Below are positions 49,460 through 57,733 of a stretch of DNA of 64,000 bases, piece by piece. This DNA comes from Betaproteobacteria bacterium (GTDB lineage Bacteria > Pseudomonadota > Gammaproteobacteria > Burkholderiales > Casimicrobiaceae). Location of the stretch: assembly GCA_016861105.1 (NCBI GenBank), contig BOKS01000009.1, forward strand, positions 115,926-179,925, written 5' to 3'. Position 1 is the stretch's first letter. The number at the start of each line of letters is the position of its first letter. The position numbers and the translations under genes were made by a program. The notes under the pieces were generated by a model. The model was not told the origin of the DNA, did not search any database, and was given only the letters and a program-made list of their open reading frames with translations.

Positions 49460-51153
49460 CAGCGCACCTCCTCGACCATGTCCATCGACCCCGTCGGGCA
49501 CTCGGCCACGCACAGGCCGCAGCCCTTGCAGTAGTCGCCGAGCACCGCGTAGCCGTCGCCGGTGCGCCGGACGGCGAGGTCCGGGCACACCACCACGCAG
49601 GTGTCGCAAGCGATGCAGGTGCCGCACGAGAAGCAGCGGGATGCCTCGTCGAGCGCCTGCGCGACGTCCAGCGGCAGCTGCACCTCGTCGCCGCCGGCGA
49701 GGCGCGCCGCCGCGGCCAGACGGGGCGCGTGCGCGCGCACCTGCCGCGGATACCAGTGCGTCGCGATCGACGCAAGCTCGACGGGGGCATCGCGCGGCGT
49801 CGCCGCGGCGGGCCCGGGCGCCCAGTCGCGGCGCGCCGCCGCGTCGCCGCGTCGCGAACGCAGCGCGCGGTCGATGGCCTGCGCTGCGCGCTTCCCCTGC
49901 CCGATCGCATCGGTCACGAAGCGGGCGAGGCTCGCCACGTCGCCGCCGGCCCACACGCCGTCGGCGCCGGTCGCCTGCACGGCGTCGACCGCCAGCAGCG
50001 CGCCGTCGGCGGGCAGCGCCGCGTCCAGCGCCGCGAGGTCGGGGTCCTGCCCGATCGAGGTCACGACGGCGTCGGCGTGGAGCTCGAAGTCGCTGCCGTC
50101 GACGCGGTTCACGACGAACGGCGCGCCCGGCCCGCCGGGGAGGAACGTCACGCGGACGCACGCGAGCCGCAGGCCGCCGGGCCCCTCGCGGGCTGCGACC
50201 AGCATCGCGCCGTCGGCGAGCGCCACGCCCTCCTCCAGCGCCTCCTCCACTTCCTCGCGCTGCGCCGGCATCTGCGCGCGCGTCTCGAGCGCGAGCACCG
50301 TCACCGCGTGCCCCCGCCGGCGCGCGCTGCGCGCGACGTCGAGCGCGGCGCTGCCGCCCCCGATCACGACCACGCGGCGGCCGAGCGCCGGCGGCGCGCC
50401 CGCGTTGGCGGCGGCGAGCCAGGCGGCGCCGTCGACCACCCACGGCTGCGCGTAGTCCAGCCCCGGCAGGCGCTTCTGCCGCTGCGCGCCGGTCGCGACG
50501 AAGACCGCGTCGTGTGCACTGCGCAGCGCTGCCCACGCAGCCGGCGTGTCGAGCCGCGCGGACAGGTGCACGTCGACGCCCAGCGCGACGACGCGCGCGA
50601 TCTCGGCGTCGAGCACGTCGCGCGCCAGGCGGTAGGACGGGATGCCGTGTCGCATCAGCCCTCCCAGCGCGTCGCGCGCCTCGTGCAGCGTCACGCGATA
50701 GCCGAGCCGTCGCAGCTGGTAGGCGGCCGACAGGCCCGCCGGGCCGCCGCCGACGACGGCCACCGATGCGTCGCGCTCGACCGGCGGCGCCGCGAACGAC
50801 CAGCGCTGCGCAATGGCGTGGTCGCCGACGAAGCGCTCGAGACGGCAGATCGACAGCGCCTCGTCGTAGCCGCTGCGGTTGCACGCGCTCTCGCACGGGT
50901 GGTGGCAGACGCGGCCCGCGATCGCGGGAAACGGGTTGTGACGGGTCAACGCCTCCCACGCGCCGCGGAAGTCGCGCTCGCGGGCGAGGCGGATCCACGT
51001 CGCGATGTCGCCGTTCACCGGGCACGCGAGGTGACAGGGGGACGGCGCCTGCACGTAGCGCGGCAGCGCCGCGCGCCACGACCCGGTGTGCACGGCCTCG
51101 GTGGTGGCCGTGGTCCACGTCGTGGGCACCGGCGGGGGGATCATCTGATTCAT
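49459..51153 (-). CDS. GltD-like NAD(P)H oxidoreductase fused to a 2[4Fe-4S] ferredoxin domain
   Basis: 564 residues. N-terminal GltD-type Fe-S domain with Cys40, Cys44 (PCHLACPVN), Cys83, Cys87 and Cys91 (CHHPCESAC). FAD site VAVVGGGPAGLSAAYQL near 131-147, NAD(P)-binding VVIGGGSAALDVARSA near 270, and GGDVASLARFVTDAIGQGKRAAQ as the second FAD segment. C-terminal ferredoxin domain with CGTCIACDTCVVVCP and YCKGCGLCVAECP, two [4Fe-4S] clusters. Together these would pass electrons between the 2-oxoacid oxidoreductase and NAD(P). It overlaps the gamma gene (ATGA) and the alpha gene (TGATG). Confidence 0.85.
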   Translation of the reverse strand: MNQMIPPPVPTTWTTATTEAVHTGSWRAALPRYVQAPSPCHLACPVNGDIATWIRLARERDFRGAWEALTRHNPFPAIAGRVCHHPCESACNRSGYDEALSICRLERFVGDHAIAQRWSFAAPPVERDASVAVVGGGPAGLSAAYQLRRLGYRVTLHEARDALGGLMRHGIPSYRLARDVLDAEIARVVALGVDVHLSARLDTPAAWAALRSAHDAVFVATGAQRQKRLPGLDYAQPWVVDGAAWLAAANAGAPPALGRRVVVIGGGSAALDVARSARRRGHAVTVLALETRAQMPAQREEVEEALEEGVALADGAMLVAAREGPGGLRLACVRVTFLPGGPGAPFVVNRVDGSDFELHADAVVTSIGQDPDLAALDAALPADGALLAVDAVQATGADGVWAGGDVASLARFVTDAIGQGKRAAQAIDRALRSRRGDAAARRDWAPGPAAATPRDAPVELASIATHWYPRQVRAHAPRLAAAARLAGGDEVQLPLDVAQALDEASRCFSCGTCIACDTCVVVCPDLAVRRTGDGYAVLGDYCKGCGLCVAECPTGSMDMVEEVR

Positions 51154-51707
51154 GCGGCCCTCGCGACGCACAGCGCGTCGACGGCGCGGCAGCCGGCCTC
51201 GCACGCGGCGACGTTCTCCTCGACCAGCCGCGGCGAGCGCTCGCGGATCGTGCGCTCGAGCGTCGCCATCGGCGGGTCGCCGAGGGCCCGCGCGAAGGCG
51301 CCGAGCAGCGCCGAGTTGACGATGCGCCCCAGCCCAGCACGACGGGAGATCGCGATCGCGTCCACGGGGATCACGCGGCGGCCGGGCAGCGCCTGCGCGA
51401 ACGCCTCGGGACCGCGGCCCGAATTGACGACGATCAGCGTGTGCTCGTGCGCCGTGGCCAGCAGCGGGCCGTCGAGCAGCGTCGCGTCGAAGCACAGGAT
51501 CGCGTCGGCGCGCTCGATGTCGCAGCGGACGCGCACCGGCGCGTCGTCGACGCGAATGAACGAGGACACGGGGGTCCCGCGGCGCGCGCCACCGTAGCTC
51601 GCGAAGCTCTGCACGTGGCGGCCGCCGGCGAAGAAGGCGGCGGCCAGCAGCGCGCCCGCGGTCTGCGCCCCCTGTCCGCCGCGTCCCTGGATCACGATCT
51701 CGAGCAT
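51150..51707 (-). CDS. 2-oxoacid:ferredoxin oxidoreductase, gamma subunit
   Basis: 185 residues. The gamma-chain motif IQGRGGQGAQTAGALLAAAFFAGG is at the N-terminus, with SYGGARRGTPVSSFIRV and AILCFDATLL next. First gene of a four-gene operon (gamma, GltD-ferredoxin fusion, alpha, beta) transcribed away from a LysR gene. Such four-subunit enzymes occur in anaerobes; in Aromatoleum-type betaproteobacteria the phenylglyoxylate oxidoreductase (PadEFGHI) has a comparable set with a separate NAD(P)H subunit. Confidence 0.85.
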   Translation of the reverse strand: MLEIVIQGRGGQGAQTAGALLAAAFFAGGRHVQSFASYGGARRGTPVSSFIRVDDAPVRVRCDIERADAILCFDATLLDGPLLATAHEHTLIVVNSGRGPEAFAQALPGRRVIPVDAIAISRRAGLGRIVNSALLGAFARALGDPPMATLERTIRERSPRLVEENVAACEAGCRAVDALCVARAA

Positions 51708-51818
51708 CGGCCTCCTCCGCTGCGCCCGTGGGCGACGGCCGCTGCGCGCCCGCGCCGGCCGTCGCCGCTCCCCGTGGCGTTCCGCGGCCGACTGTAGGCC
51801 CGGCGTTCGCATGCGTCC

Positions 51819-51846
51819 AATCGATTGTTGGAATCAGGTATATTCA
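51819..51846. promoter_or_regulatory. LysR-type operator and promoter region
   Basis: A perfect 10-bp palindrome CAATCGATTG (51819-51828) and the AT-rich GGTATATTC (51838-51846) lie in the 161-bp spacer between the gamma and lysR starts. LysR regulators usually bind a T-N11-A palindrome in such a spacer, so this is a plausible site for activation of the oxidoreductase operon and for autoregulation. Confidence 0.45.
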
Positions 51847-51868
51847 CCCGGCGCATGGGAAGGACGCG

Positions 51869-52837
51869 ATGAACTTCCGCCAGCTCGACCTCAACCTCCT
51901 GCGCGTCCTGGTGGCCGTGAACGCGACCGGCTCGGTGACCGGGGCGTCGCGCCAGCTCGCGCTGTCGCAGCCCGCCGTTAGCCACGCGCTCAACCGGCTG
52001 CGGGGCTTCTTCGGCGACGCGCTGTTCGTCCGCTCGAGCAGCGGCCTGCACCCGACGCGGCTCGCCGGCCGCATCGTCCCGGCGGTCACCGCGTACCTGC
52101 GCGCGCTGGAGGCCGCGCTGGCGGCGGCGTCGGCGTTCGACCCGGCGGCCGACGCCGTGCGCTGGCGGCTGTCGATGTCCGACCTCGGCGAGATGCTGTT
52201 CCTGCCGCCGCTCGCGGCGGCGCTGCGCCGCGAGGCGCCGCACGCCCGCGTCGACAACGCCAGCGTGCCCGCGCACGCCGTCGGCACCGCGCTGGAGTCG
52301 CGCGAGGTCGACCTCGCCATCGGCATCCTCGCGCCGACGCAGCGCGACGTCGTCGGCGAGACGCTGTTCCACGAGCGCTACGTCGCGGTGACCGGCCGCG
52401 ACTGGCGTGCGGCCCCGGGATCCGCGCGCCGGCGCGCGCTCGCCGCGCGCGACCTCGCTGCCGCGTCGCTGGCGGTCGCCTCGCCGACCGCGACGTATCA
52501 CGAGACGGTGCAGCAGATGCTCGACGCGCAGGGGCTCGCGGAGCGCACCGTGGTGCACGCGCGGCACTACGCCGCCCTGCCCGACCTGGTCACGTCGACC
52601 GACCTGCTCGCGATCGTGCCGCAGATGTACGCCCGGGCGATGGCCGTGCGCTGGCCGGTCCGCGTCTGGTCGCTGCCCGGGGACGCGCCGCAGTACGACG
52701 TGCGGATGGTCTGGCACGCCACCGCCACGCAGGAGCCGGCCCACGCCTGGCTGCGCGCGCTGGTGCGCCGGCTCTTCGGCCGCGACGACGCGCCCCGGCG
52801 CCGGGTCCGGGGCGTGACGGGCACGCCAAGTGACTGA
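51869..52837 (+). CDS. LysR-type transcriptional regulator
   Basis: 322 residues. N-terminal wHTH: MNFRQLDLNLLRVLVAVNATGSVTGASRQLALSQPAVSHALNRLRGFFGDALFVR. The DLNLLRVL start and GDALFVRSSSGLHPT place it in the NodD/LeuO/NagR branch. The ligand-binding domain runs from about 90 to 300; residues downstream are Arg-rich. The ATG at 51869 is preceded by GGAAGGA. It is divergent from the oxidoreductase operon and probably responds to the 2-oxoacid or its precursor. Confidence 0.88.
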   Translation: MNFRQLDLNLLRVLVAVNATGSVTGASRQLALSQPAVSHALNRLRGFFGDALFVRSSSGLHPTRLAGRIVPAVTAYLRALEAALAAASAFDPAADAVRWRLSMSDLGEMLFLPPLAAALRREAPHARVDNASVPAHAVGTALESREVDLAIGILAPTQRDVVGETLFHERYVAVTGRDWRAAPGSARRRALAARDLAAASLAVASPTATYHETVQQMLDAQGLAERTVVHARHYAALPDLVTSTDLLAIVPQMYARAMAVRWPVRVWSLPGDAPQYDVRMVWHATATQEPAHAWLRALVRRLFGRDDAPRRRVRGVTGTPSD

Positions 52838-52853
52838 AAACGCGGAATTGCGC

Positions 52854-52873
52854 GGAAAACACCGTAGTGTTCC
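52854..52873. repeat. Imperfect inverted repeat after lysR
   Basis: GGAAAACAC and GTGTTCC flank four bases; the left arm has two extra A residues. It lies in the 112-bp spacer before the hypothetical gene at 52950. It may be a weak terminator or an operator. Confidence 0.25.
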
Positions 52874-52949
52874 GCCGATGGCGTACGCGCTGTAGGGCAC
52901 GGTCCCTGCATGGTGCGGGGGCATCCCCACGACGACCGGGTCCTGCACC

Positions 52950-53396
52950 ATGACCAGCCCACGGCAGCTCGAAACCCTCCTCGACCGCCAGCTCCGCCTG
53001 CGCGGCCTCGCCCGCGTCCCCGGCACGCTCGCCTTCGCCCACCGCGGCGACCCGGTGCGCGTCGCCATCGGCGAGAGCGTCTACCGCGGCCTGATCGTCA
53101 CCGTGCACGAGGGGCCGAACCGCGCGCGTCAGTTTCGCGCGGTCGACGGCAGCTACGACTGGGACGCGATCGCCGCCTGCGTCGTCGACGCGGCGGAGCA
53201 GCGGCGCCTCGAGCGCCGCGGCGTGCGCCGGAGCCCGCCGCGCGCGGGCCCGCGCCCGCCGGCAGCCGCTCCGTTCACGATCGCGCCGTCCGCGGCGCCG
53301 GGGCGGATGCGGGTGAACGTCGCGGACATGGACCTCGACCCGGCCGCCGCGATGCAGCTCTACGCGCTGCTGCGCCAGGCGGGCGCGGTGGCCTGA
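52950..53396 (+). CDS. Hypothetical protein
   Basis: 148 residues, no signal peptide. The N-terminal half (MTSPRQLETLLDRQLRLRG, RGDPVRVAIGESVYRGLIVTVHEGPNRARQFRAVDGSYDWDAIAACVVDAAEQR) has the composition of a folded domain. A Pro/Arg-rich linker near 90-110 is followed by a short tail with RVNVADMDLDPAAAMQLYALLRQAG. No family is recognised. Codon use and length support a real gene. No ribosome-binding site is obvious. Confidence 0.55.
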   Translation: MTSPRQLETLLDRQLRLRGLARVPGTLAFAHRGDPVRVAIGESVYRGLIVTVHEGPNRARQFRAVDGSYDWDAIAACVVDAAEQRRLERRGVRRSPPRAGPRPPAAAPFTIAPSAAPGRMRVNVADMDLDPAAAMQLYALLRQAGAVA

Positions 53397-53433
53397 ATCC
53401 GGCTCGCCCGGCCGCGCGCGCGACCGCGCCGGC

Positions 53434-53466
53434 CTTAAGTCTCGTCTAAGTCTCGCGTCCTATCGT
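53434..53466 (+). promoter_or_regulatory. Two-component-type tandem box upstream of the htrA gene
   Basis: CTTAAG (53434-53439), TCTCG, TCTAAG (53445-53450): two hexamers with an 11-bp period, the pattern bound by PmrA/QseB-type regulators (CTTAAG-N5-CTTAAG). The nine bases TAAGTCTCG repeat exactly at 53436-53444 and 53447-53455. TATCGT at 53461-53466 can be the -10, ten bases after the second hexamer, as usual for regulator-dependent promoters. Confidence 0.6.
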
Positions 53467-53520
53467 GGCGCCGTGAGCGGGGATGCCCCGCACGACGCCA
53501 TCCACGAAAGGACTGCAGAG

Positions 53521-54990
53521 ATGACCACGAAGACCCCCTTCCGGCGCACCGCGCTCGCGCTCGCCCTCGCGGCGGCGCTGGGACTCGGCGCAGTGGGCGC
53601 CGGGCGCATCCTCCCCGACTCCACCGCCGCGGCCGCCGCGCCCGCGACGTCGCCTGCCGCCGCACCCGCGGGGACGGCGTTGCAGCGCGCGCTGCCGTCG
53701 TTCGCCGACCTCGTCGACCGGCAGGGGCCGGCGGTGGTCCAGATCCGCTCGACGCGCGAGGCCCGACGCGTGACGCTCGACCGCGACGCGATGCCGCAGC
53801 TTCCGCCCGAACTCGCGCCGTTCTTCCGCAACTTCCCCGCGCCGCGCGTGCCGCAGCCCGGCCCCTCCGGGGGCGTCGGATCGGGCTTCATCGTCGACAA
53901 GGACGGCCTCGTGCTGACCAACGCGCACGTCGTCGCGGGCGCGGACGAGGTGCTGGTGAAGCTCACCGACCAGCGCGAGTTCCGCGCCAAGGTGCTGGGC
54001 AGCGACGCGACGACGGACGTCGCGGTGCTGAAGATCGACGCGAAGGACCTGCCCGTGGTGAAGATGGGCGACCCGGCGCGCACGCGCGTGGGCGACTGGG
54101 TGGTGGCCATCGGCACGCCCTACGGGCTCGACAACACGGTCACGTCGGGCATCGTCAGCGCGAAGTCGCGCGCGCTGCCCGGCGACGGCGTGGTGCCGTT
54201 CATCCAGACCGACGCCGCCGTGAATCCGGGCAACTCCGGCGGCCCGCTGTTCAACCTCGACGGCGAGGTGATCGGCATCAACTCGCAGATCTTCTCGCGC
54301 ACCGGCGGCTTCCAGGGCGTCGCGTTCGCGATCCCGATCGACGTCGCGCTCAACGTCGCCGAGCAGATCCGCGAGACCGGCACGGTGCAGCACGGCCGCC
54401 TGGGCGTGACCGTCCAGCCCGTCGACCAGGCGCTGGCCGAGAACTTCGGCCTGCCGGGGCCGAAGGGGGCGCTCGTGGGCTCGGTGCAGAAGGGCAGCCC
54501 GGCGGAAAAGGCCGGCCTCGAGCCCGGCGACGTGATCGTGGGGTTCAACGGCCGCGCGATCGAGCGCTCGACGGACCTTCCGCCGCTGGTCGCGGCGACG
54601 CGGCCGGGGAGCACCGCGAAGGTCGACGTCTGGCGGGACGGCGCCGCGAAGTCGCTCGACCTCACGATCGGCAGCCGCGAGGCGCCCAGGCGCGTCGCGA
54701 GCACCGACGACGAGGCCGCGCCGACCGGCCGCCTCGGCGTCGCGGTCCGGCCGCTCACCCCGGAGGAGAAGTCGTCTTCCGGGCTGGCGCGCGGCGTCGT
54801 CGTCGAGGAGGTGGGCGGCGCCGCCGCGAAGGCCGGCGTGCAGCCGGGCGACGTGATCGTCTCGGTGAACCGCACGCCCGTCACGAGCCCCGAGGCGCTG
54901 AAGGCGGCGATCGACAAGGCGGGCAAGTCGGTCGCCCTGCTGGTCCAACGCGACGACGCCCGCATCTTCATCCCGGTGACGATCGGCTGA
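53521..54990 (+). CDS. Do-like periplasmic serine protease (HtrA/DegQ type)
   Basis: 489 residues. The ATG has AAAGGA nine bases upstream. An N-terminal hydrophobic segment (TALALALAAALGLGAVGAG, then AAAAAPATSPAAAP) is a signal peptide or anchor. The catalytic triad is His136 (TNAHVV), Asp166 (TDVAV) and Ser239 (GNSGGPL). Two PDZ domains follow, GRLGVTVQPVDQALAENFG to about 395 and GRLGVAVRPLTPEE to the end, giving the DegP/DegQ arrangement. It is separate from the mucD in the rpoE operon. A two-component-type box lies in its promoter. Confidence 0.93.
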   Translation: MTTKTPFRRTALALALAAALGLGAVGAGRILPDSTAAAAAPATSPAAAPAGTALQRALPSFADLVDRQGPAVVQIRSTREARRVTLDRDAMPQLPPELAPFFRNFPAPRVPQPGPSGGVGSGFIVDKDGLVLTNAHVVAGADEVLVKLTDQREFRAKVLGSDATTDVAVLKIDAKDLPVVKMGDPARTRVGDWVVAIGTPYGLDNTVTSGIVSAKSRALPGDGVVPFIQTDAAVNPGNSGGPLFNLDGEVIGINSQIFSRTGGFQGVAFAIPIDVALNVAEQIRETGTVQHGRLGVTVQPVDQALAENFGLPGPKGALVGSVQKGSPAEKAGLEPGDVIVGFNGRAIERSTDLPPLVAATRPGSTAKVDVWRDGAAKSLDLTIGSREAPRRVASTDDEAAPTGRLGVAVRPLTPEEKSSSGLARGVVVEEVGGAAAKAGVQPGDVIVSVNRTPVTSPEALKAAIDKAGKSVALLVQRDDARIFIPVTIG

Positions 54991-55011
54991 CCGGCCGGCG
55001 GTCGCCATCCG

Positions 55012-55039
55012 GGCGGGCGGCCCCACGGGACCGCCCGCC
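55012..55039 (+). terminator. Hairpin after the htrA gene
   Basis: GGCGGGCGG (55012-55020) and CCGCCCGCC (55031-55039) form a 9-bp stem around a 10-base loop that can extend by CCC/GGG pairing. No U-tract follows, so termination is uncertain. Confidence 0.45.
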
Positions 55040-55097
55040 GTCGCGCGCTCCGTCCGCGCGCAACGACCTCCCCTCGCCCGCCGTCCGTCGATCCGCG

Positions 55098-55125
55098 TTG
55101 CGGGTCGACATCATGGTGATATCAT
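55098..55125 (+). promoter_or_regulatory. Promoter and palindrome of the SPFH operon
   Basis: TTGCGG (55098-55103), 16 bases, TATCAT (55120-55125). The 8-bp palindrome TGATATCA (55117-55124) covers the -10. A later GATAC at 55129-55133 is a possible partial repeat. The ribbon-helix-helix protein at the end of the operon is a candidate binder. Confidence 0.5.
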
Positions 55126-55188
55126 TTCGATACGCCGGTCGGAAGGCACGGGGCCCCCGAGCCGGCGCCTCGAACAAAGGGAGGCACC

Positions 55189-56112
55189 ATGGCGGGCACC
55201 TCGGGCGATCGGTCGGACGCGGGCACGAGCCTCGAGCGTCCGATCGGGACGTGGAACGGCTTCGTCGCGCTGGCGATCGGTCTGGCGCTGGTCGGCGGCG
55301 CGGTCTGGCGGACGGTGGCACTGGCCGGCGCCGGCCGCCCGGCGGCGGGCGCGGTCGTGCTCGTCGTCGTGCTGCTGCTGGCCGGGCTGTTCGTGCTCGC
55401 CGGCCTCTACACGCTGCAGCCCAACGAAGCGGCGATCCTGCAGCTGTTCGGCGCCTATCGCGGCACCAGCCGCGCGGCCGGGCTGCGGGCCACGAACCCG
55501 TTCTACACGCGCAAGAAGATCTCGCTGCGCGCGCGCAACCTGAACGGCGAGAAGCTCAAGGTCAACGACAAGCGCGGCAACCCGATCGAGATCGCCGCGG
55601 TCGTGGTCTGGCGCGTCGAGGACACGGCGAAGGCGACGTTCGACGTCGACGACTACGAGCACTACGTCAAGGTGCAGAGCGAAGGCGCGGTGCGCCACCT
55701 CGCCTCGTCGTTCGCCTACGACGACGACGACGCGACCGGGGGCGCCCGCGGCCCCACGCTGCTCGGCTCCGCCGAGGCGGTCGCCCGGGCGCTGGAGCGC
55801 GAGCTGCAGGAACGGCTCGACAAGGCCGGCGTCGTGGTCGAGGAGGCGCGGCTCACGCACCTCGCCTACGCGCCGGAGATCGCGCAGGTCATGCTGCGCC
55901 GCCAGCAGGCCGAGGCCATCATCGCGGCGCGGCAGAAGATCGTGCACGGCGCGGTGTCGATGGTCGAGATGGCGCTCTCGGAGCTGTCGGCCAAGCGCGT
56001 CGTCGAGCTCGACGACGAGCGCAAGGCGTCGATGGTCAGCAACCTGATGACCGTGCTGTGCGCCGAGAGCGAAGTGCAGCCGGTCATCAACACCGGCACG
56101 CTGTACAACTGA
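55189..56112 (+). CDS. SPFH-domain membrane protein (stomatin/prohibitin superfamily)
   Basis: 307 residues. Two N-terminal transmembrane segments (about residues 22-46 and 52-75), then [20 protein letters not shown], the start of the SPFH domain. [47 protein letters not shown] is the domain core. A helical region with [22 protein letters not shown] follows. The domain forms oligomeric rings at membranes. First gene of a three-gene unit with an SdpI-like protein and an Arc-type protein. Confidence 0.87.
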   Translation: MAGTSGDRSDAGTSLERPIGTWNGFVALAIGLALVGGAVWRTVALAGAGRPAAGAVVLVVVLLLAGLFVLAGLYTLQPNEAAILQLFGAYRGTSRAAGLRATNPFYTRKKISLRARNLNGEKLKVNDKRGNPIEIAAVVVWRVEDTAKATFDVDDYEHYVKVQSEGAVRHLASSFAYDDDDATGGARGPTLLGSAEAVARALERELQERLDKAGVVVEEARLTHLAYAPEIAQVMLRRQQAEAIIAARQKIVHGAVSMVEMALSELSAKRVVELDDERKASMVSNLMTVLCAESEVQPVINTGTLYN

Positions 56113-56124
56113 CGGAGGCCCGCG

Positions 56125-56631
56125 ATGACCCGACTGGCGGGATGGCTCGTCGTCGCACTGGTGGCCGCGGGGGTCGTCTTCGTCGCGACGACCGCCGGCC
56201 GGCTGCCTCCGACCGTGGCGACGCACTTCGGCGCGGGCGGCGCGGCGAACGGCTGGATGTCGCGCGGCGGCTACACGGTGTTCGCGCTCGCGCTGACCGT
56301 CGTGCTGCCGCTCGTGCTGTACGCCGGCTTCGGCTGGCTGCCGCACCGCTTCGAGCGCTTCGTCAACCTGCCCAACCGCGACTACTGGCTCGCGGCCACG
56401 CGCCGCGAGGGAACGATCGCGTGGCTCCGCGCCGCCGGCACGGCGCTGGCGATCCTGGCGGCGCTGCTGTCGATCGGCGTGCATGCGATGATCCTCGACG
56501 CCAACGCGAAGCGGCCGCCGCGGCTCGACGAGCCCGTGTTCCTCGCCGGCCTGGCGGTCTTCGTCGTCGGCGTCGTGGGCGTCACGATCGCGGTGCAGCG
56601 GAAGTTCCGCCGCGTGCCGGCCCGCCGCTGA
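56125..56631 (+). CDS. DUF1648/SdpI-like integral membrane protein
   Basis: 168 residues with about four transmembrane helices. The motif LPPTVATHFGAGGAANGW, following the first helix, is the DUF1648 signature found in SdpI, the immunity protein against a killing factor in Bacillus. 12 bp after the SPFH gene. In this operon context its role is unknown; it could be a membrane partner of the SPFH ring. Confidence 0.82.
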   Translation: MTRLAGWLVVALVAAGVVFVATTAGRLPPTVATHFGAGGAANGWMSRGGYTVFALALTVVLPLVLYAGFGWLPHRFERFVNLPNRDYWLAATRREGTIAWLRAAGTALAILAALLSIGVHAMILDANAKRPPRLDEPVFLAGLAVFVVGVVGVTIAVQRKFRRVPARR

Positions 56632-56639
56632 CCTCGCCG

Positions 56640-56831
56640 ATGGGGCAACGCAAGGCGTTCCTGCTGCGCGTCGACCCGCAGCTGTGGGCGGCGATCGAGC
56701 GGCTCGCGCAGCGCGAGCTGCGCAGCGCGAACGCGCAGGTCGAGTACCTGCTGCGCGAGAGCCTGGCGCGGCGTGGCGCGCTCGGCAGCGAGCGCGCCCA
56801 GGACGTGGGCGCCGCCGACGACGACGGCTGA
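56640..56831 (+). CDS. Arc/ribbon-helix-helix protein
   Basis: 63 residues. QRKAFLLRVDPQLWAAIERLAQRELRSANAQVEYLLRESLARRG has a beta-strand, two helices and the Arc-type sequence pattern. The ATG lies eight bases after the SdpI-like stop. It may control the operon by binding the palindrome over the -10. Confidence 0.8.
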   Translation: MGQRKAFLLRVDPQLWAAIERLAQRELRSANAQVEYLLRESLARRGALGSERAQDVGAADDDG

Positions 56832-56850
56832 CCGCCGCCGGCGTCCGCCG

Positions 56851-57534
56851 TCACGCCGGCGGCGCCAGCACGCGGGCGACGAACCGGCCCAGCGCCTCGA
56901 TCTCCTCGGCCACGGCGCTGTGCTGCATCGCGTAGCGGTGCCACTCGACGCTCCAGCCGCCCGCCGCGAGGACGTGGCGCGACTCCTCGCCCCACGCGCA
57001 GGGCACGACCTCGTCCTCGCTGCCGTGGGCCATGAACACCGGCAGGTCGCGGTTCCCCCACGACGCCTCCTCGCGCACGGCGTCGGCGTCGACGAGGTAG
57101 GCCGACAGCGCGGCCACCCCGGCGAGCCGCACCGGATGCCGCAGCGCCGTGTACAGCGCCATCGCCCCGCCCTGCGAGAAGCCGCCGAGGACGATGCGCC
57201 GCGAAGCGATGCCGCGCTCGCGCTCGCGCGCGATCATGCGCTTGATGCGGGCGTGCGAAGCGCGCACGCCCGCGAGGTCGGCGCGCAGGTGGAAGTCGGC
57301 GTCGTAGAGGTCGTACCACGCCGGCATCTCCACGCCGCCGTTGAGCGTGACCGGCATCTCGGGCGCATGCGGGAAGACGAACCGCACGCGCAGCGCGCCG
57401 GGGAGCTTCAGCGCCGGCACGACGTCCGACCAGCCGTGCCCGTCGTCGCCGAGGCCGTGAAGGAAGAGGACGGCCGCGTCGGGCTGTGGCGCGGTCTCGA
57501 TCTCGACGGCGGGCAACAGCGCGAACTCGGACAA
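56851..57534 (-). CDS. Carboxylesterase / lysophospholipase family hydrolase
   Basis: 227 residues, alpha/beta-hydrolase of the YpfH/Est2 type. LFLHGLGDDGHGW is the oxyanion region, Ser120 in GGFSQGGAMA the nucleophile, Asp in HGSEDEVVP the acid, and His in YAMQHSAV the base. No signal peptide, so cytosolic. Divergent from the indolepyruvate oxidoreductase gene; no operon partner. Confidence 0.88.
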   Translation of the reverse strand: MSEFALLPAVEIETAPQPDAAVLFLHGLGDDGHGWSDVVPALKLPGALRVRFVFPHAPEMPVTLNGGVEMPAWYDLYDADFHLRADLAGVRASHARIKRMIARERERGIASRRIVLGGFSQGGAMALYTALRHPVRLAGVAALSAYLVDADAVREEASWGNRDLPVFMAHGSEDEVVPCAWGEESRHVLAAGGWSVEWHRYAMQHSAVAEEIEALGRFVARVLAPPA

Positions 57535-57733
57535 GGCGCGAGCCTCCTGGTGCGATGCAGCGACCCGCGTCCGGCGGGTGCCGGCGATTGTGGCCTGTTC
57601 AGCGCCGGGGCGGAAGCGTACACTCCGCGCCCGAGACGCGGGGCCTCACGAGGGTCGTCCGCGCCGCCGCGTGGGAACCCAGCCGGTTCCGCGGCATCCC
57701 AAAAGACACGATTTTTTGCGGAGCACCCCACCG

